From the NCBI GenBank assembly GCA_944326255.1, contig CALVDG010000005.1:38458-102457 (forward strand): a stretch of DNA of 64,000 nucleotides, written 5' to 3'. Source of the stretch: an uncultured Bacteroidales bacterium (GTDB taxonomy: Bacteria > Bacteroidota > Bacteroidia > Bacteroidales > UBA932). Each line of letters begins with the position of its first letter. Positions within the stretch are counted from its first letter, which is position 1. Position numbers and translations under genes: made by a program. The notes beneath the pieces were generated by a model. That model saw only the letters and a list, made by a program, of their open reading frames with translations. It searched no databases and was not told the DNA's origin. This document shows, piece by piece, positions 54,088-61,991 of this stretch.

Positions 54088-54154
54088 ATTCCTATGATTT
54101 TCAGTATAAAATTCCCAAGATTTTCAATGAAAAATTCCCAAGATTTTCAATCGT
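54088..54154. repeat. three tandem 22-23 bp repeats
   Basis: Units begin at about 54088, 54110 and 54133; the last two share AATTCCCAAGATTTTCAAT exactly, the first is AATTCCTATGATTTTCAGT. They lie just upstream of the AAA/DUF4143 promoter and may bind a regulator or mark a past insertion. Confidence 0.8.
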
Positions 54155-54192
54155 GGGCTGAGCGGAGGTTCGGTCAGGTGTCCGCAGAGGGG

Positions 54193-54208
54193 TGTCCGAA
54201 AACGGACA
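54193..54208. promoter_or_regulatory. upstream activator palindrome for the efflux operon
   Basis: TGTCCG, AAAA, CGGACA is a perfect palindrome about 65 bp before the -24 element. A further half site GGTGTCCG occurs at 54177-54184, a direct repeat of 54191-54198. Position and symmetry fit an NtrC-type enhancer site. Confidence 0.65.
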
Positions 54209-54271
54209 TGTGTTCGCTTCCGTGCATTTGTTAAGGTGGACAATGCGTTGAAAATTAGCGTATTAATGTTG

Positions 54272-54286
54272 TGGCACGGCGGTTGT
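54272..54286 (+). promoter_or_regulatory. sigma-54-type promoter of the efflux operon
   Basis: TGGCACG, 4 nt, TTGT matches the -24/-12 consensus TGGCACG-N4-TTGC at all but the last base. No TAnnTTTG element was noticed between it and the adaptor gene. The leader would be about 155 nt and contains a hairpin near 54370-54415 (CTGTCC/GGACAG and CTCCTCCTT/AAGGAGGAG arms). Confidence 0.75.
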
Positions 54287-54450
54287 TGATGCCTGAGCGG
54301 ACGGGATGCGTACAGCCTGTCGATGACCTTGGATATGAATGATTTTTTAAAGTTAATATAGTTGAAAAGCTGTCCCTCCTCCTTGCCGGATAAGGAAGGA
54401 GGAGGATTGGACAGAAAGGATTGTAAAAAGAAACAAACAGCATAATAGCG

Positions 54451-55713
54451 ATGGACAGGAAACTTACTACAAAGGAGAAATGGCAGGACCGCCGCAAGGT
54501 TATCATCCGCTGGAGCCTCGGAGCAGGAGCGGCGGTGGCGGCTGTGGTGCTGCTGGCCGTGCTGATCCAGCCGTCAGTGCGTGAGAGCAGTATAAAGATG
54601 GCGGCGGCGGATATAGGCTCGATAGATTTTGCCGTATCGGCTACGGGCAGGGTCGTGCCCGGCTATGAGGAGACCATAAATGCTCCGATATCGTCCCGGG
54701 TAGAGGAGGTCTTCAAGCGGGCTGGAGACGTGGTGCAGGCCGGGGAGCCTCTGCTCAGGCTGGATCTGACAGCCGCGCAGGCCGATTACGACAAGCAGGA
54801 GGATGAGGAACAGATGAAGATCCTGAGACTTGACCAGATGCGGATTTCCAACCGCAATCAGCTCTCGGAGATGGAGATGCGGATAAAGATCCAGGAAATG
54901 GAGCTTGACCGCAAGGAGGCCGCCCTGCGCAATGAGCGGTATCTGGATTCTCTGGGAGCGGGCACTCCCGATAAGGTCAGGGAGGCGGAACTGGCTTATA
55001 CTGTAGCCAGTATGGAGCTGGACGAGAACCGGCAGAAACTGGAAAACCAGAGGGAACTGTCAGCTGCCGACGAGGCGGTGGCGGAACTGGATCTTTCCAT
55101 TTTCCGCAAGAACATGGAGCAGACCCGCCGTCGGCTTTACGATGCCGGTATCCGTGCTCCCTATGCGGCCACCCTGACTTATATCGTGGATGAGATAGGT
55201 GCCCAGGTCTCCGAGGGCAGCAAGATAGCTATGCTGGCCGACCTCACCCGCTTCAAGGTGGAGGGTGAGCTCGGGGACATGCAGGCCGGCAAGATAGCCG
55301 AGGGTTACCGGACCACAGTGCTGGCCGGACGGGACACCCTTACCGGAGTCGTTTCGGGCATCTCGCCTCTGTCCACCGACGGCCTGATATCCTTCTCGGT
55401 GCAGCTTGACGACGAGTCTGCCCCGGTCCTGCGCTCGGGCCTGAAATGCGACATCTACGTGGTCTACGCCTGGCGTGAGAATGTGCTCCGCCTGCCTTTC
55501 GGTACGTACTATAAAGGGGCCGGCAACTACGATCTCTTTGTACGTGAGGGCGACCGTCTGGTCCGCCGCCGTGTGGCCCTCGGCGAGGCCAACTACGACT
55601 ATGTGGAGGTCGTCTCCGGCCTTGAGCCGGGCGAGCAGGCGGTCATCTCCGACATGTCCGATTACGCCAAGCAGCCCGAGCTCCGCATCAGACCCTCCAA
55701 AAAGGAAAAGTAA
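54451..55713 (+). CDS. HlyD/MacA-type periplasmic adaptor
   Basis: A 420-residue membrane-fusion protein. One N-terminal membrane helix (about 21-41), a split lipoyl domain (GRVVPGYEETINAPISSRVE and AGIRAPYAATLTYIVDEIGA), a long coiled-coil hairpin (about 110-215, EEQMKILRLDQMRISNRNQL onward), then barrel and membrane-proximal domains ending in a basic tail. It bridges an inner-membrane transporter and a TolC-like channel. First gene of the operon. Confidence 0.9.
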   Translation: MDRKLTTKEKWQDRRKVIIRWSLGAGAAVAAVVLLAVLIQPSVRESSIKMAAADIGSIDFAVSATGRVVPGYEETINAPISSRVEEVFKRAGDVVQAGEPLLRLDLTAAQADYDKQEDEEQMKILRLDQMRISNRNQLSEMEMRIKIQEMELDRKEAALRNERYLDSLGAGTPDKVREAELAYTVASMELDENRQKLENQRELSAADEAVAELDLSIFRKNMEQTRRRLYDAGIRAPYAATLTYIVDEIGAQVSEGSKIAMLADLTRFKVEGELGDMQAGKIAEGYRTTVLAGRDTLTGVVSGISPLSTDGLISFSVQLDDESAPVLRSGLKCDIYVVYAWRENVLRLPFGTYYKGAGNYDLFVREGDRLVRRRVALGEANYDYVEVVSGLEPGEQAVISDMSDYAKQPELRIRPSKKEK

Positions 55714-55737
55714 GAAAACAGATAAAGAGTTAAAATT

Positions 55738-56403
55738 ATGATCAAGCTTATCGAAATTTCCAAAATCTACAGAACCTCCGAGATCGAGACCATGGCTCTC
55801 GACAATATCAACCTCGAAGTGCGCGAAGGAGAATTTGTAAGTATCATGGGCCCCTCCGGCTGCGGCAAGTCCACCCTGCTCAACATCGCCGGACTGCTCG
55901 ACGAGCCTACTTCCGGTACCGTGGAGCTGCACGGCAAGCCCGTTTCGGGCCTCAATGCCCGCGAGGCCGCCCGCTTCCGCAACACCGAGCTCGGATTTGT
56001 CTTCCAGAGCTTCCACCTGATCCCCTCGCTCAATGTCCTGGACAACGTGCAGATGCCCCTGCTGTACCGCAAGATGGGTGCGACCGAGCGCAAGGAGCGT
56101 GCCCTCAAGATGATCGAGGCCGTGGGCTTGAGCCACAGGGTCAAGCATTTTCCCTCGCAGCTCTCCGGCGGTCAGTGCCAGAGGGTGGCTATCGCCCGCG
56201 CCCTGGTCGGAGATCCCTCCATCATCCTGGCGGACGAGCCCACCGGTAACCTGGACTCCAAGATGGGTGCCGAGGTCATGGAGCTCCTGCACGAGGTCAA
56301 CAAGCAGCGCGGCAAGACCATCCTGATGGTGACCCACAACGAGTCCCAGGCCAAGCAGACCGACCGCATCATCCGTATGCTCGACGGCCGCATCATCGGT
56401 TGA
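55738..56403 (+). CDS. MacB/LolD-type ABC ATPase
   Basis: A 221-residue ATPase: Walker A MGPSGCGKSTLL, Q-loop FVFQSFHLIPSLNVLDNV, signature QLSGGQCQRVAIARAL, Walker B IILADEPTGNLDS, H-loop MVTHNESQA. This is the LolD/MacB group that powers FtsX-like permeases. It lies 24 bp after the adaptor gene. A long hairpin element, not a gene, separates it from the first permease. Confidence 0.95.
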   Translation: MIKLIEISKIYRTSEIETMALDNINLEVREGEFVSIMGPSGCGKSTLLNIAGLLDEPTSGTVELHGKPVSGLNAREAARFRNTELGFVFQSFHLIPSLNVLDNVQMPLLYRKMGATERKERALKMIEAVGLSHRVKHFPSQLSGGQCQRVAIARALVGDPSIILADEPTGNLDSKMGAEVMELLHEVNKQRGKTILMVTHNESQAKQTDRIIRMLDGRIIG

Positions 56404-56404
56404 T

Positions 56405-56519
56405 GGTGACCCAAAAGGGTGATTTCTGCGTTACGCTTGATTCGAAAATCCTCATGTACGCCAGTACACTGCGGTTTTCTCATCTTCGCAAGCCTTGAAA
56501 TTCCTCCTTTTGGGTCACC
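56405..56519. repeat. long palindromic repeat, copy 2, inside the efflux operon
   Basis: GGTGACCCAAAAGG (56405-56418) and CCTTTTGGGTCACC (56506-56519) form a perfect 14-bp outer stem. Inside lie TTTCTGCGTT, ATCCTCATGTACGCCAGTAC, CACTGCGG and GCCTTGAAA, closely matching the element at 9653-9776. The core TGTAC-GCCA-GTACA is a small palindrome. It starts 2 bp after the ATPase stop codon and could attenuate or process the mRNA. Confidence 0.85.
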
Positions 56520-56577
56520 CTCTTGCCGCGAAGGCAATTAAAACGAACCTGAATAAAAAACATAATCGAATACACAT

Positions 56578-59172
56578 ATGAAACTACCTGTATACCTACG
56601 CCAGAGCTGGCAGATAATGCTCAAGGACCGGCAGTACAGCCTGATCTACATCATCGGTGTGGCGCTGTCGATGGCACTTGTCTCGTCTGTGCTGATATTT
56701 ATGGTGATGATGCTGGGGAATGTCTACCCTGAGAGTCACCGTGGACGGACTATGCTGCTTACAAGCGTGTATTACAATGACGCAGACGGCAAGTATTTCG
56801 GTTCTACAAGTGTGCCGGATGACCTGGTGCGCCTTATCCGGGAGGCGGAGCCGGAGGGTCTGGAGGCTATGTCGGTAATCCGGCCTCCGTCCATCTGTGC
56901 GGACGTCCTGGTCTCATCCGGGGAGAGGGCGGCTTTCTATGCCAATGTGAGGTATGTGGACGGTGGATTCTGGGATGTTTTCGATTTCGATTTTCTGGCG
57001 GGAAGACCTTTCGGTCAGGATACACAGTATGGTCAGGGAAGGGAGGCCGGTCCGGCAGCGGTCGTCTCCGCTACTATGGCGCAGAGGTGCTTCGGGGATG
57101 AAGATGCCGTGGGCCGTATGCTTACGGTAAACGGCCGTGCGGTGACTGTCTGCGGAGTAGTCCGGGACGTGTCGCTCGCAGCCGGTATTGCCGATGCGGA
57201 GATATGGCTGACAAGGGATATGGAGGAGCGCAGGCGTACTCTGCCGGATTGGGCCACTATGCCGGAAGGCGGGAACTATATAATCTTCCTGGCACAGAGC
57301 CGCAGGCATTTCTCCGATATCCGGGAGGCGGTGGAAAAAGCTGTCGGCAGCTACAATGCCGTGCAGCCGGAGGACAGTGAGTTCAGTATGTCGTATGAGA
57401 CAGAACCCTTGTCTTTCAGGGTGTCATGGCTGGGCGGAGTTCCGGGGCTTGTCCTGTCCCTGGTGATCGGAACCATTGTCGTGATACTGCTGATACCGGC
57501 GGTCAATCTGTGCGGGATGGTCTCTTCCAGCCTGCAGGAGAGGCTGACGGAGTTCGGGGCGCGGAAGTCCTACGGGGCACCGTTCCGGGCGATGTTCTCG
57601 CAGATATTTGCGGAGAACCTGATGCTGACGCTTATAGGGGGTGTCCTGGGCTTCGGCCTGTCCATAGGAGTGCTGAATATGCTCTCGGGCTATTTACTGG
57701 AGGTTACTGCAGGATTGGGAGATTTTTCCAATGATGCGGACCTGCTCTTTCCGACAGAGTCATTTTTCCGTCCGGGTCTTTTCCTGATGGGGTTTGCGGC
57801 GGTGGCCTTGCTGACTGTTTTCGCTTCGGTGCAGCCGGTGATGAAGGTGCTGCGCAAGGGGGCGGTGGAACTGCTCAGGGACAATTCCTATTACAGGACA
57901 CGTCGTGTCCGGAATGCCTGGCTGGTGACAGAGGCCGCTTTGGTATTCATCATCGGCTGGCTGCTTGCCGACCCGATGCTGCTCAACGGGGTGCGCCGTC
58001 ACGCCGTACCTGCCGGCTGGGATCCTGACCGGGTAGTCTGTGTTCCGGTCTCCTCTCTTTCCGCCTCGGCTGCTGCATACAGTCCGGAGGCTTCGGAGGA
58101 CGAAGTACTGCTGGAGGATTTCCTGAGAATGGGCCGGGTGCTGGCTGCTTTGGACGGTGTGGAGGCACTCACTCCTGCTTCGCTGTTCTTCCCCGGCAAC
58201 GACAGCGAGACGCGCATGACGGTCTATGCGGATACTTCTGTCAAAATACAGGCTGCCTGTTTCCTCAAGGAGCTGGGCAGTGATTTCATGGATGTTTTCG
58301 GTTTCCGCGTGCTGGCGCCGGGGGGAGGCGTGCGCCCTGCCGATGAGGGAACTGGTACTGTGATTATTTCGGAGGACCTGGCTGAGGCTCTTTTCCCCGG
58401 CAGTGATCCGGTTGGACAGACATTGTACCTTGCCAACAACTCGTCTCCTGCTGCTCCGAGGACGGTGGCCGGGGTGATTCAGCGGCAGAAGGTCCGGACT
58501 ATGACTGACAATCCCCGTCCTGTCGTCATTGTCAATATGGCCTCCTATCCGGTCGGTTACATCCGTTCAGGGCAGTGTTTCTGGGTGCTGCGGCTGTCGC
58601 AGGATACAGACATGCGCCAATTTATCGAGCAGATCAATTACGGGACGGCTTCCCGGACTTCATTCGGCAATCTTCGGGTAGGACTATCCTATCCGGTGAC
58701 GGAAGTAATGGACTCTTATGGCGGCAGGGAACTGGAGACCATACTGCTCTCGTACCTGTTGCTGAACCTGATACTCGGGGCGTTCTCGCACTATGCCCTT
58801 CAGACCCGCCGCAGGGCCGATGAGTTCGGTGTCCGCACGGCCATGGGCTCGACTCCGGGATGTCTGCGCCGCGATGTAGTGGCAGCGGGTCTCGGACAGG
58901 CTGCGCTGTCGGTTGGTATCGGACTGTTTGTGGTGCTGAATATCATCCTCTTCCGAGGACGGGACGTAGTATTTATAGGTCAGGTCAATATGCCTGCGTT
59001 GCCCGAGAGTTCCCTGGCTCCCTGGCCGGTACTGACTTCACCTTTCCTGTCCGCGCTGATGGTGACATTGGCCGTGGCTGCGGTAATATTTGTTGTAAAT
59101 GCCCTGGCGGCGCTCGTCTCCGTGTGGAAAGTCTCCCGGACCCGCCCGTCAGAAATTTTAAGAGAAGAATGA
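56578..59172 (+). CDS. MacB-like ABC permease, full length
   Basis: An 864-residue permease with two FtsX-type halves. It opens MKLPVYLRQSWQIMLKDRQY, has one helix (about 22-45), a large MacB periplasmic domain, three helices (about 290-440), a second N-helix (WLVTEAALVFIIGWLLADP), a second periplasmic domain and a final FtsX group (TILLSYLLLNLILGAFSHYA to VNALAALVSVWKVSRTRPSE). RADEFGVRTAMGSTP is the conserved FtsX motif. It should move or extrude a substrate from the periplasm with the adaptor and channel. Confidence 0.9.
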   Translation: MKLPVYLRQSWQIMLKDRQYSLIYIIGVALSMALVSSVLIFMVMMLGNVYPESHRGRTMLLTSVYYNDADGKYFGSTSVPDDLVRLIREAEPEGLEAMSVIRPPSICADVLVSSGERAAFYANVRYVDGGFWDVFDFDFLAGRPFGQDTQYGQGREAGPAAVVSATMAQRCFGDEDAVGRMLTVNGRAVTVCGVVRDVSLAAGIADAEIWLTRDMEERRRTLPDWATMPEGGNYIIFLAQSRRHFSDIREAVEKAVGSYNAVQPEDSEFSMSYETEPLSFRVSWLGGVPGLVLSLVIGTIVVILLIPAVNLCGMVSSSLQERLTEFGARKSYGAPFRAMFSQIFAENLMLTLIGGVLGFGLSIGVLNMLSGYLLEVTAGLGDFSNDADLLFPTESFFRPGLFLMGFAAVALLTVFASVQPVMKVLRKGAVELLRDNSYYRTRRVRNAWLVTEAALVFIIGWLLADPMLLNGVRRHAVPAGWDPDRVVCVPVSSLSASAAAYSPEASEDEVLLEDFLRMGRVLAALDGVEALTPASLFFPGNDSETRMTVYADTSVKIQAACFLKELGSDFMDVFGFRVLAPGGGVRPADEGTGTVIISEDLAEALFPGSDPVGQTLYLANNSSPAAPRTVAGVIQRQKVRTMTDNPRPVVIVNMASYPVGYIRSGQCFWVLRLSQDTDMRQFIEQINYGTASRTSFGNLRVGLSYPVTEVMDSYGGRELETILLSYLLLNLILGAFSHYALQTRRRADEFGVRTAMGSTPGCLRRDVVAAGLGQAALSVGIGLFVVLNIILFRGRDVVFIGQVNMPALPESSLAPWPVLTSPFLSALMVTLAVAAVIFVVNALAALVSVWKVSRTRPSEILREE

Positions 59173-59174
59173 TT

Positions 59175-60467
59175 ATGAAACTACCTGTATACTTCCGCCA
59201 GAGCTGGCAGATAATGCTCAAGGACCGGCAGTACAGCCTGATCTACGTCGTCGGTGTGGCGCTGTCGATGGCCTTCGTGATGGCCTTTCTGATGTTCATG
59301 CTGATGAGTGTCTCGGGAATCTATCCGGAGAAGCACCGCAGCCGTATGCTGGTTCTCTCCAATGTTATCCTGGATGATGCGAAAGGCGAGCCGCGGATGG
59401 GTACCATGGTGAGCGAGCGTCTGGCGCAGCTGATAGAAGAGGCGGATATCCCCGGCGTGGAGAGCATGTCGTATGTCATTGCGCCTTTCCGAAGCGGTTC
59501 GCTCAGTCTGACCGCGCCCGACGGCAATGTCCACAATGCTCCGGTGATGTATGTGGACGGAGGTTTCTGGGACGTGTTCCAGTTTGAGTTCCGGGACGGG
59601 CAGGCTCCGGGGGAATGGAATCCGGTGCTGGTGGAGGCGGTGGTCTCCGAGACATTTGCCCGCAGGTGCTTCGGCTCGGGTGACGCGGCGGTGGGGCAGA
59701 GCGTGCTCTACGGCGGTACTCCGCTCAGAATCTGCGGGGTGGTGCGGGATGTTCCTCTTACGGCGATGATGACAGATGCGGAGGTGTGGCTGCCGTACCA
59801 GCTGTACAGGACGAGGTTCTACAGTGCGGACGGACAGCCTTGGTTAGGCTCGGGCCATCTGTATATTCTGGCCAAGAGCCGCAGGGACTTTGATGCGGTA
59901 CGGGCAGGGGTAAGCGATGTGACGGCGAGGTACAATCTCTCGTTCGGTGCGGCAGAGGAGTTCTATATCTCACCGGATGTGCGGCCGGAGACTTATATCA
60001 GAACTTCCGGTGTGTCAGCGGAAACGCTTCTTTCGATCATAACGGCGATGGTGCTGATGCTGATGATTGTCCCGGCTGTCAATCTGAGCGGAATGGTGGC
60101 TTCGAGCATGGAGGAACGGATCGTGGAGTTCGGGGTGCGCAAGGCATACGGGGCACCAGGCGGTGTCATAGTGCGGCAGGTGCTCTCGGAGAATTTCCTA
60201 CTGACGCTTATCGGGGGGCTTTTCGGCGTGGTGTTCGCCAGGGGGATTCTGGGCCTGCTGTCCAATGCTCTGGAGCAGAGCAAGGCCGGGTATGATGCCG
60301 TGGAGATGCAGGCCGACCTGGTGTTTCCTGCGGATGTGTTTTTCCGTCCGGAACTGTACCTTCTGGTGTTTGTCTGTGTGCTGGCCCTCAATCTGCTGTC
60401 CTCGTATCTGCCGGTAAGGAAGGTGCTGAGATACAGCGTAACGGATTCGTTGAACGAGAAAAAATAG
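59175..60467 (+). CDS. second permease, N-terminal half (split gene)
   Basis: A 430-residue protein equivalent to residues 1-430 of the preceding permease. Its first 97 bp match that gene at all but four positions; the open frame farther upstream is only a shadow of the first permease. It has one helix, a periplasmic domain (VDGGFWDVFQFEFRDGQ), and an FtsX group with IVEFGVRKAYGAPGGVI. It ends DSLNEKK at TAG 60465-60467, right after an A6 run; ATG of the second half is 1 bp beyond. It could be a stand-alone FtsX half or one part of a broken gene. Confidence 0.85.
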   Translation: MKLPVYFRQSWQIMLKDRQYSLIYVVGVALSMAFVMAFLMFMLMSVSGIYPEKHRSRMLVLSNVILDDAKGEPRMGTMVSERLAQLIEEADIPGVESMSYVIAPFRSGSLSLTAPDGNVHNAPVMYVDGGFWDVFQFEFRDGQAPGEWNPVLVEAVVSETFARRCFGSGDAAVGQSVLYGGTPLRICGVVRDVPLTAMMTDAEVWLPYQLYRTRFYSADGQPWLGSGHLYILAKSRRDFDAVRAGVSDVTARYNLSFGAAEEFYISPDVRPETYIRTSGVSAETLLSIITAMVLMLMIVPAVNLSGMVASSMEERIVEFGVRKAYGAPGGVIVRQVLSENFLLTLIGGLFGVVFARGILGLLSNALEQSKAGYDAVEMQADLVFPADVFFRPELYLLVFVCVLALNLLSSYLPVRKVLRYSVTDSLNEKK

Positions 60468-60468
60468 C

Positions 60469-61752
60469 ATGGTTATGAAAGCGCATAAGAAGATAAAAAG
60501 TGGAATGTGGCTGATAGTGGAGACCGTTCTGGTCTTCGTGCTGGGCTGGTTCCTCGCCGACCCTGAGATAATGAATCTGTACCGGAGTATGTTCATCCCC
60601 ATGGGCTGGGATTATGAGAATGTCGTGGTGGTGCCGGTGGAGGTGCTGCCGGACTACGACCCGGATTATCGCCCGGAGGCGATGGAACGGGAACGGATGA
60701 CGGAGGATTTCCGGCGTATGGGGGAGGTCCTGTCCTCGGTCAGCGGGGTGGAGTATGCCGCGCCGTGCCGTCCGTATTTCCCCGGCATTGACAATCACAT
60801 GTACGGCAGGGTTTTCCGGGACTCGACCCATTTCATGGAGTGCAGCATGCTGTACCGGGTTACCGGATCCGATTTCATGGAAGTGTTCGGTTACGAATGG
60901 GTGCTGCCTGAAAGCAGTCCCTTCCTGACGGAGGATGCTGTGGGCAGGGTCGTGGTCTCCGAGGATCTGGCCGAGTTCCTGTTCCCCGGGGAAAATCCTA
61001 TAGGCAGGTCATTTGAGTCCACCGAGAGCGGCAACAACGTCGTCGTCGGCGTGATTCCCCGCCAGAAGCTGCGCGAGATCACGGGTGTCCCGACCCCGGT
61101 GCTGATATCCAATATCGCAGCCGTGAACTACGACGAGCTGTCCAACGGCGGTGCTTACTGGGTGGCCCGTGTGGCTGACGGTACCGACTTGGACTCCTTC
61201 CTTCCCGAGCTCAACCGGGTGCTCTCGTCGCAGGCCTCATTCGGCAATCTCAGGGCAACTGCGGTCTTCCCCTTGGAGAACAAGCTGCAGGCCAGCATGG
61301 ATGTCTCCCTCCGCAATGTCGGTCTGATATATATCGTCCTCAATCTCGTGCTCGGAGCCTTCTCGTTCTGGCTGCTGAACTCGCGGAAGAATCAGGACGA
61401 ATACGGTGTCCGTCAGGCGATGGGTGCCACTCCGGCAAGGCTGCGGCTCAGCGCAGTGGCCCGGGCCTGTAGGTCTACCGCTATAGCGGTGGGTATCGGA
61501 ATCGTCCTGGTGCTCAATGTCAATCTGGTGCTGGGACGCGAGTCGGCTACCGTGGGCGCGGAGTTTTTCGGTGTCTATCCGGCGGCCGAGACCCTGACGC
61601 CCTGGCCGGTGCTGACTTCAGGGCCGCTGTCCGTACTGATGGTCACTGCTGTCGTGGCGGCTGCTGTGTTCCTGATGAATATTCTGGCTGCGCTCGTCTC
61701 CGTATGGAAGGTTTCGGGGATGCGGCCGTCGGAGGCCCTTCGGGAGGAATGA
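60469..61752 (+). CDS. second permease, C-terminal half (split gene)
   Basis: A 427-residue protein matching residues about 440-864 of the full-length permease: MWLIVETVLVFVLGWFLADP helix, periplasmic domain (TGSDFMEVFGYEW, VVSEDLAEFLFPGENPIGRS), and final FtsX group with QDEYGVRQAMGATPARLRLS. Start ATG 60469 is 1 bp after the stop of the first half, in the +1 frame, so it may be translated by re-initiation. An alternative start is the ATG at 60475. Confidence 0.85.
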   Translation: MVMKAHKKIKSGMWLIVETVLVFVLGWFLADPEIMNLYRSMFIPMGWDYENVVVVPVEVLPDYDPDYRPEAMERERMTEDFRRMGEVLSSVSGVEYAAPCRPYFPGIDNHMYGRVFRDSTHFMECSMLYRVTGSDFMEVFGYEWVLPESSPFLTEDAVGRVVVSEDLAEFLFPGENPIGRSFESTESGNNVVVGVIPRQKLREITGVPTPVLISNIAAVNYDELSNGGAYWVARVADGTDLDSFLPELNRVLSSQASFGNLRATAVFPLENKLQASMDVSLRNVGLIYIVLNLVLGAFSFWLLNSRKNQDEYGVRQAMGATPARLRLSAVARACRSTAIAVGIGIVLVLNVNLVLGRESATVGAEFFGVYPAAETLTPWPVLTSGPLSVLMVTAVVAAAVFLMNILAALVSVWKVSGMRPSEALREE

Positions 61753-61775
61753 CCATGAAACCCCGGAAGCTTCCA

Positions 61776-61964
61776 TATTGTCACTATACATTTTAGGTGT
61801 GTGGCAATATGTTGAGAATGAGTGATATATGAAATTGAGAAAATGTTAGGACGAGTGAAAATGAGCATTACTGGGCAAAATATCGGGTACCTAACATTTT
61901 GGGGAAATGCTAAGTGCTTGATGAATTGGTACTTGAAATATAACGAAAATGTATAGTGACAATA
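61776..61964. repeat. nested inverted repeats between permease and outer-membrane factor
   Basis: TATTGTCACTATACATTTT (61776-61794) is repeated as its exact complement AAAATGTATAGTGACAATA (61946-61964). Inside, AAAATGTTAGG (61840-61850) pairs exactly with CCTAACATTTT (61890-61900). The 189-bp block is AT-rich and has no gene. It resembles a small inverted-repeat mobile element or a structured RNA. Confidence 0.85.
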
Positions 61965-61991
61965 ATTGAGACAATGACAATAACAATAACA

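Noticed and set aside
54193..54208. Palindrome TGTCCG-AAAA-CGGACA as terminator of the AAA gene
   Set aside because: It lies upstream of that gene, has no T tract, and its distance to the -24/-12 site fits an activator site better.
55060..56337. 425-codon minus-strand frame across adaptor and ATPase genes
   Set aside because: His/Gly/Leu/Asp-rich shadow spanning two well-supported genes.
58860..59174. N-terminal extension of the second permease frame
   Set aside because: It lies inside the first permease in another frame; the duplicated start MKLPVYFRQSW fixes the true beginning.
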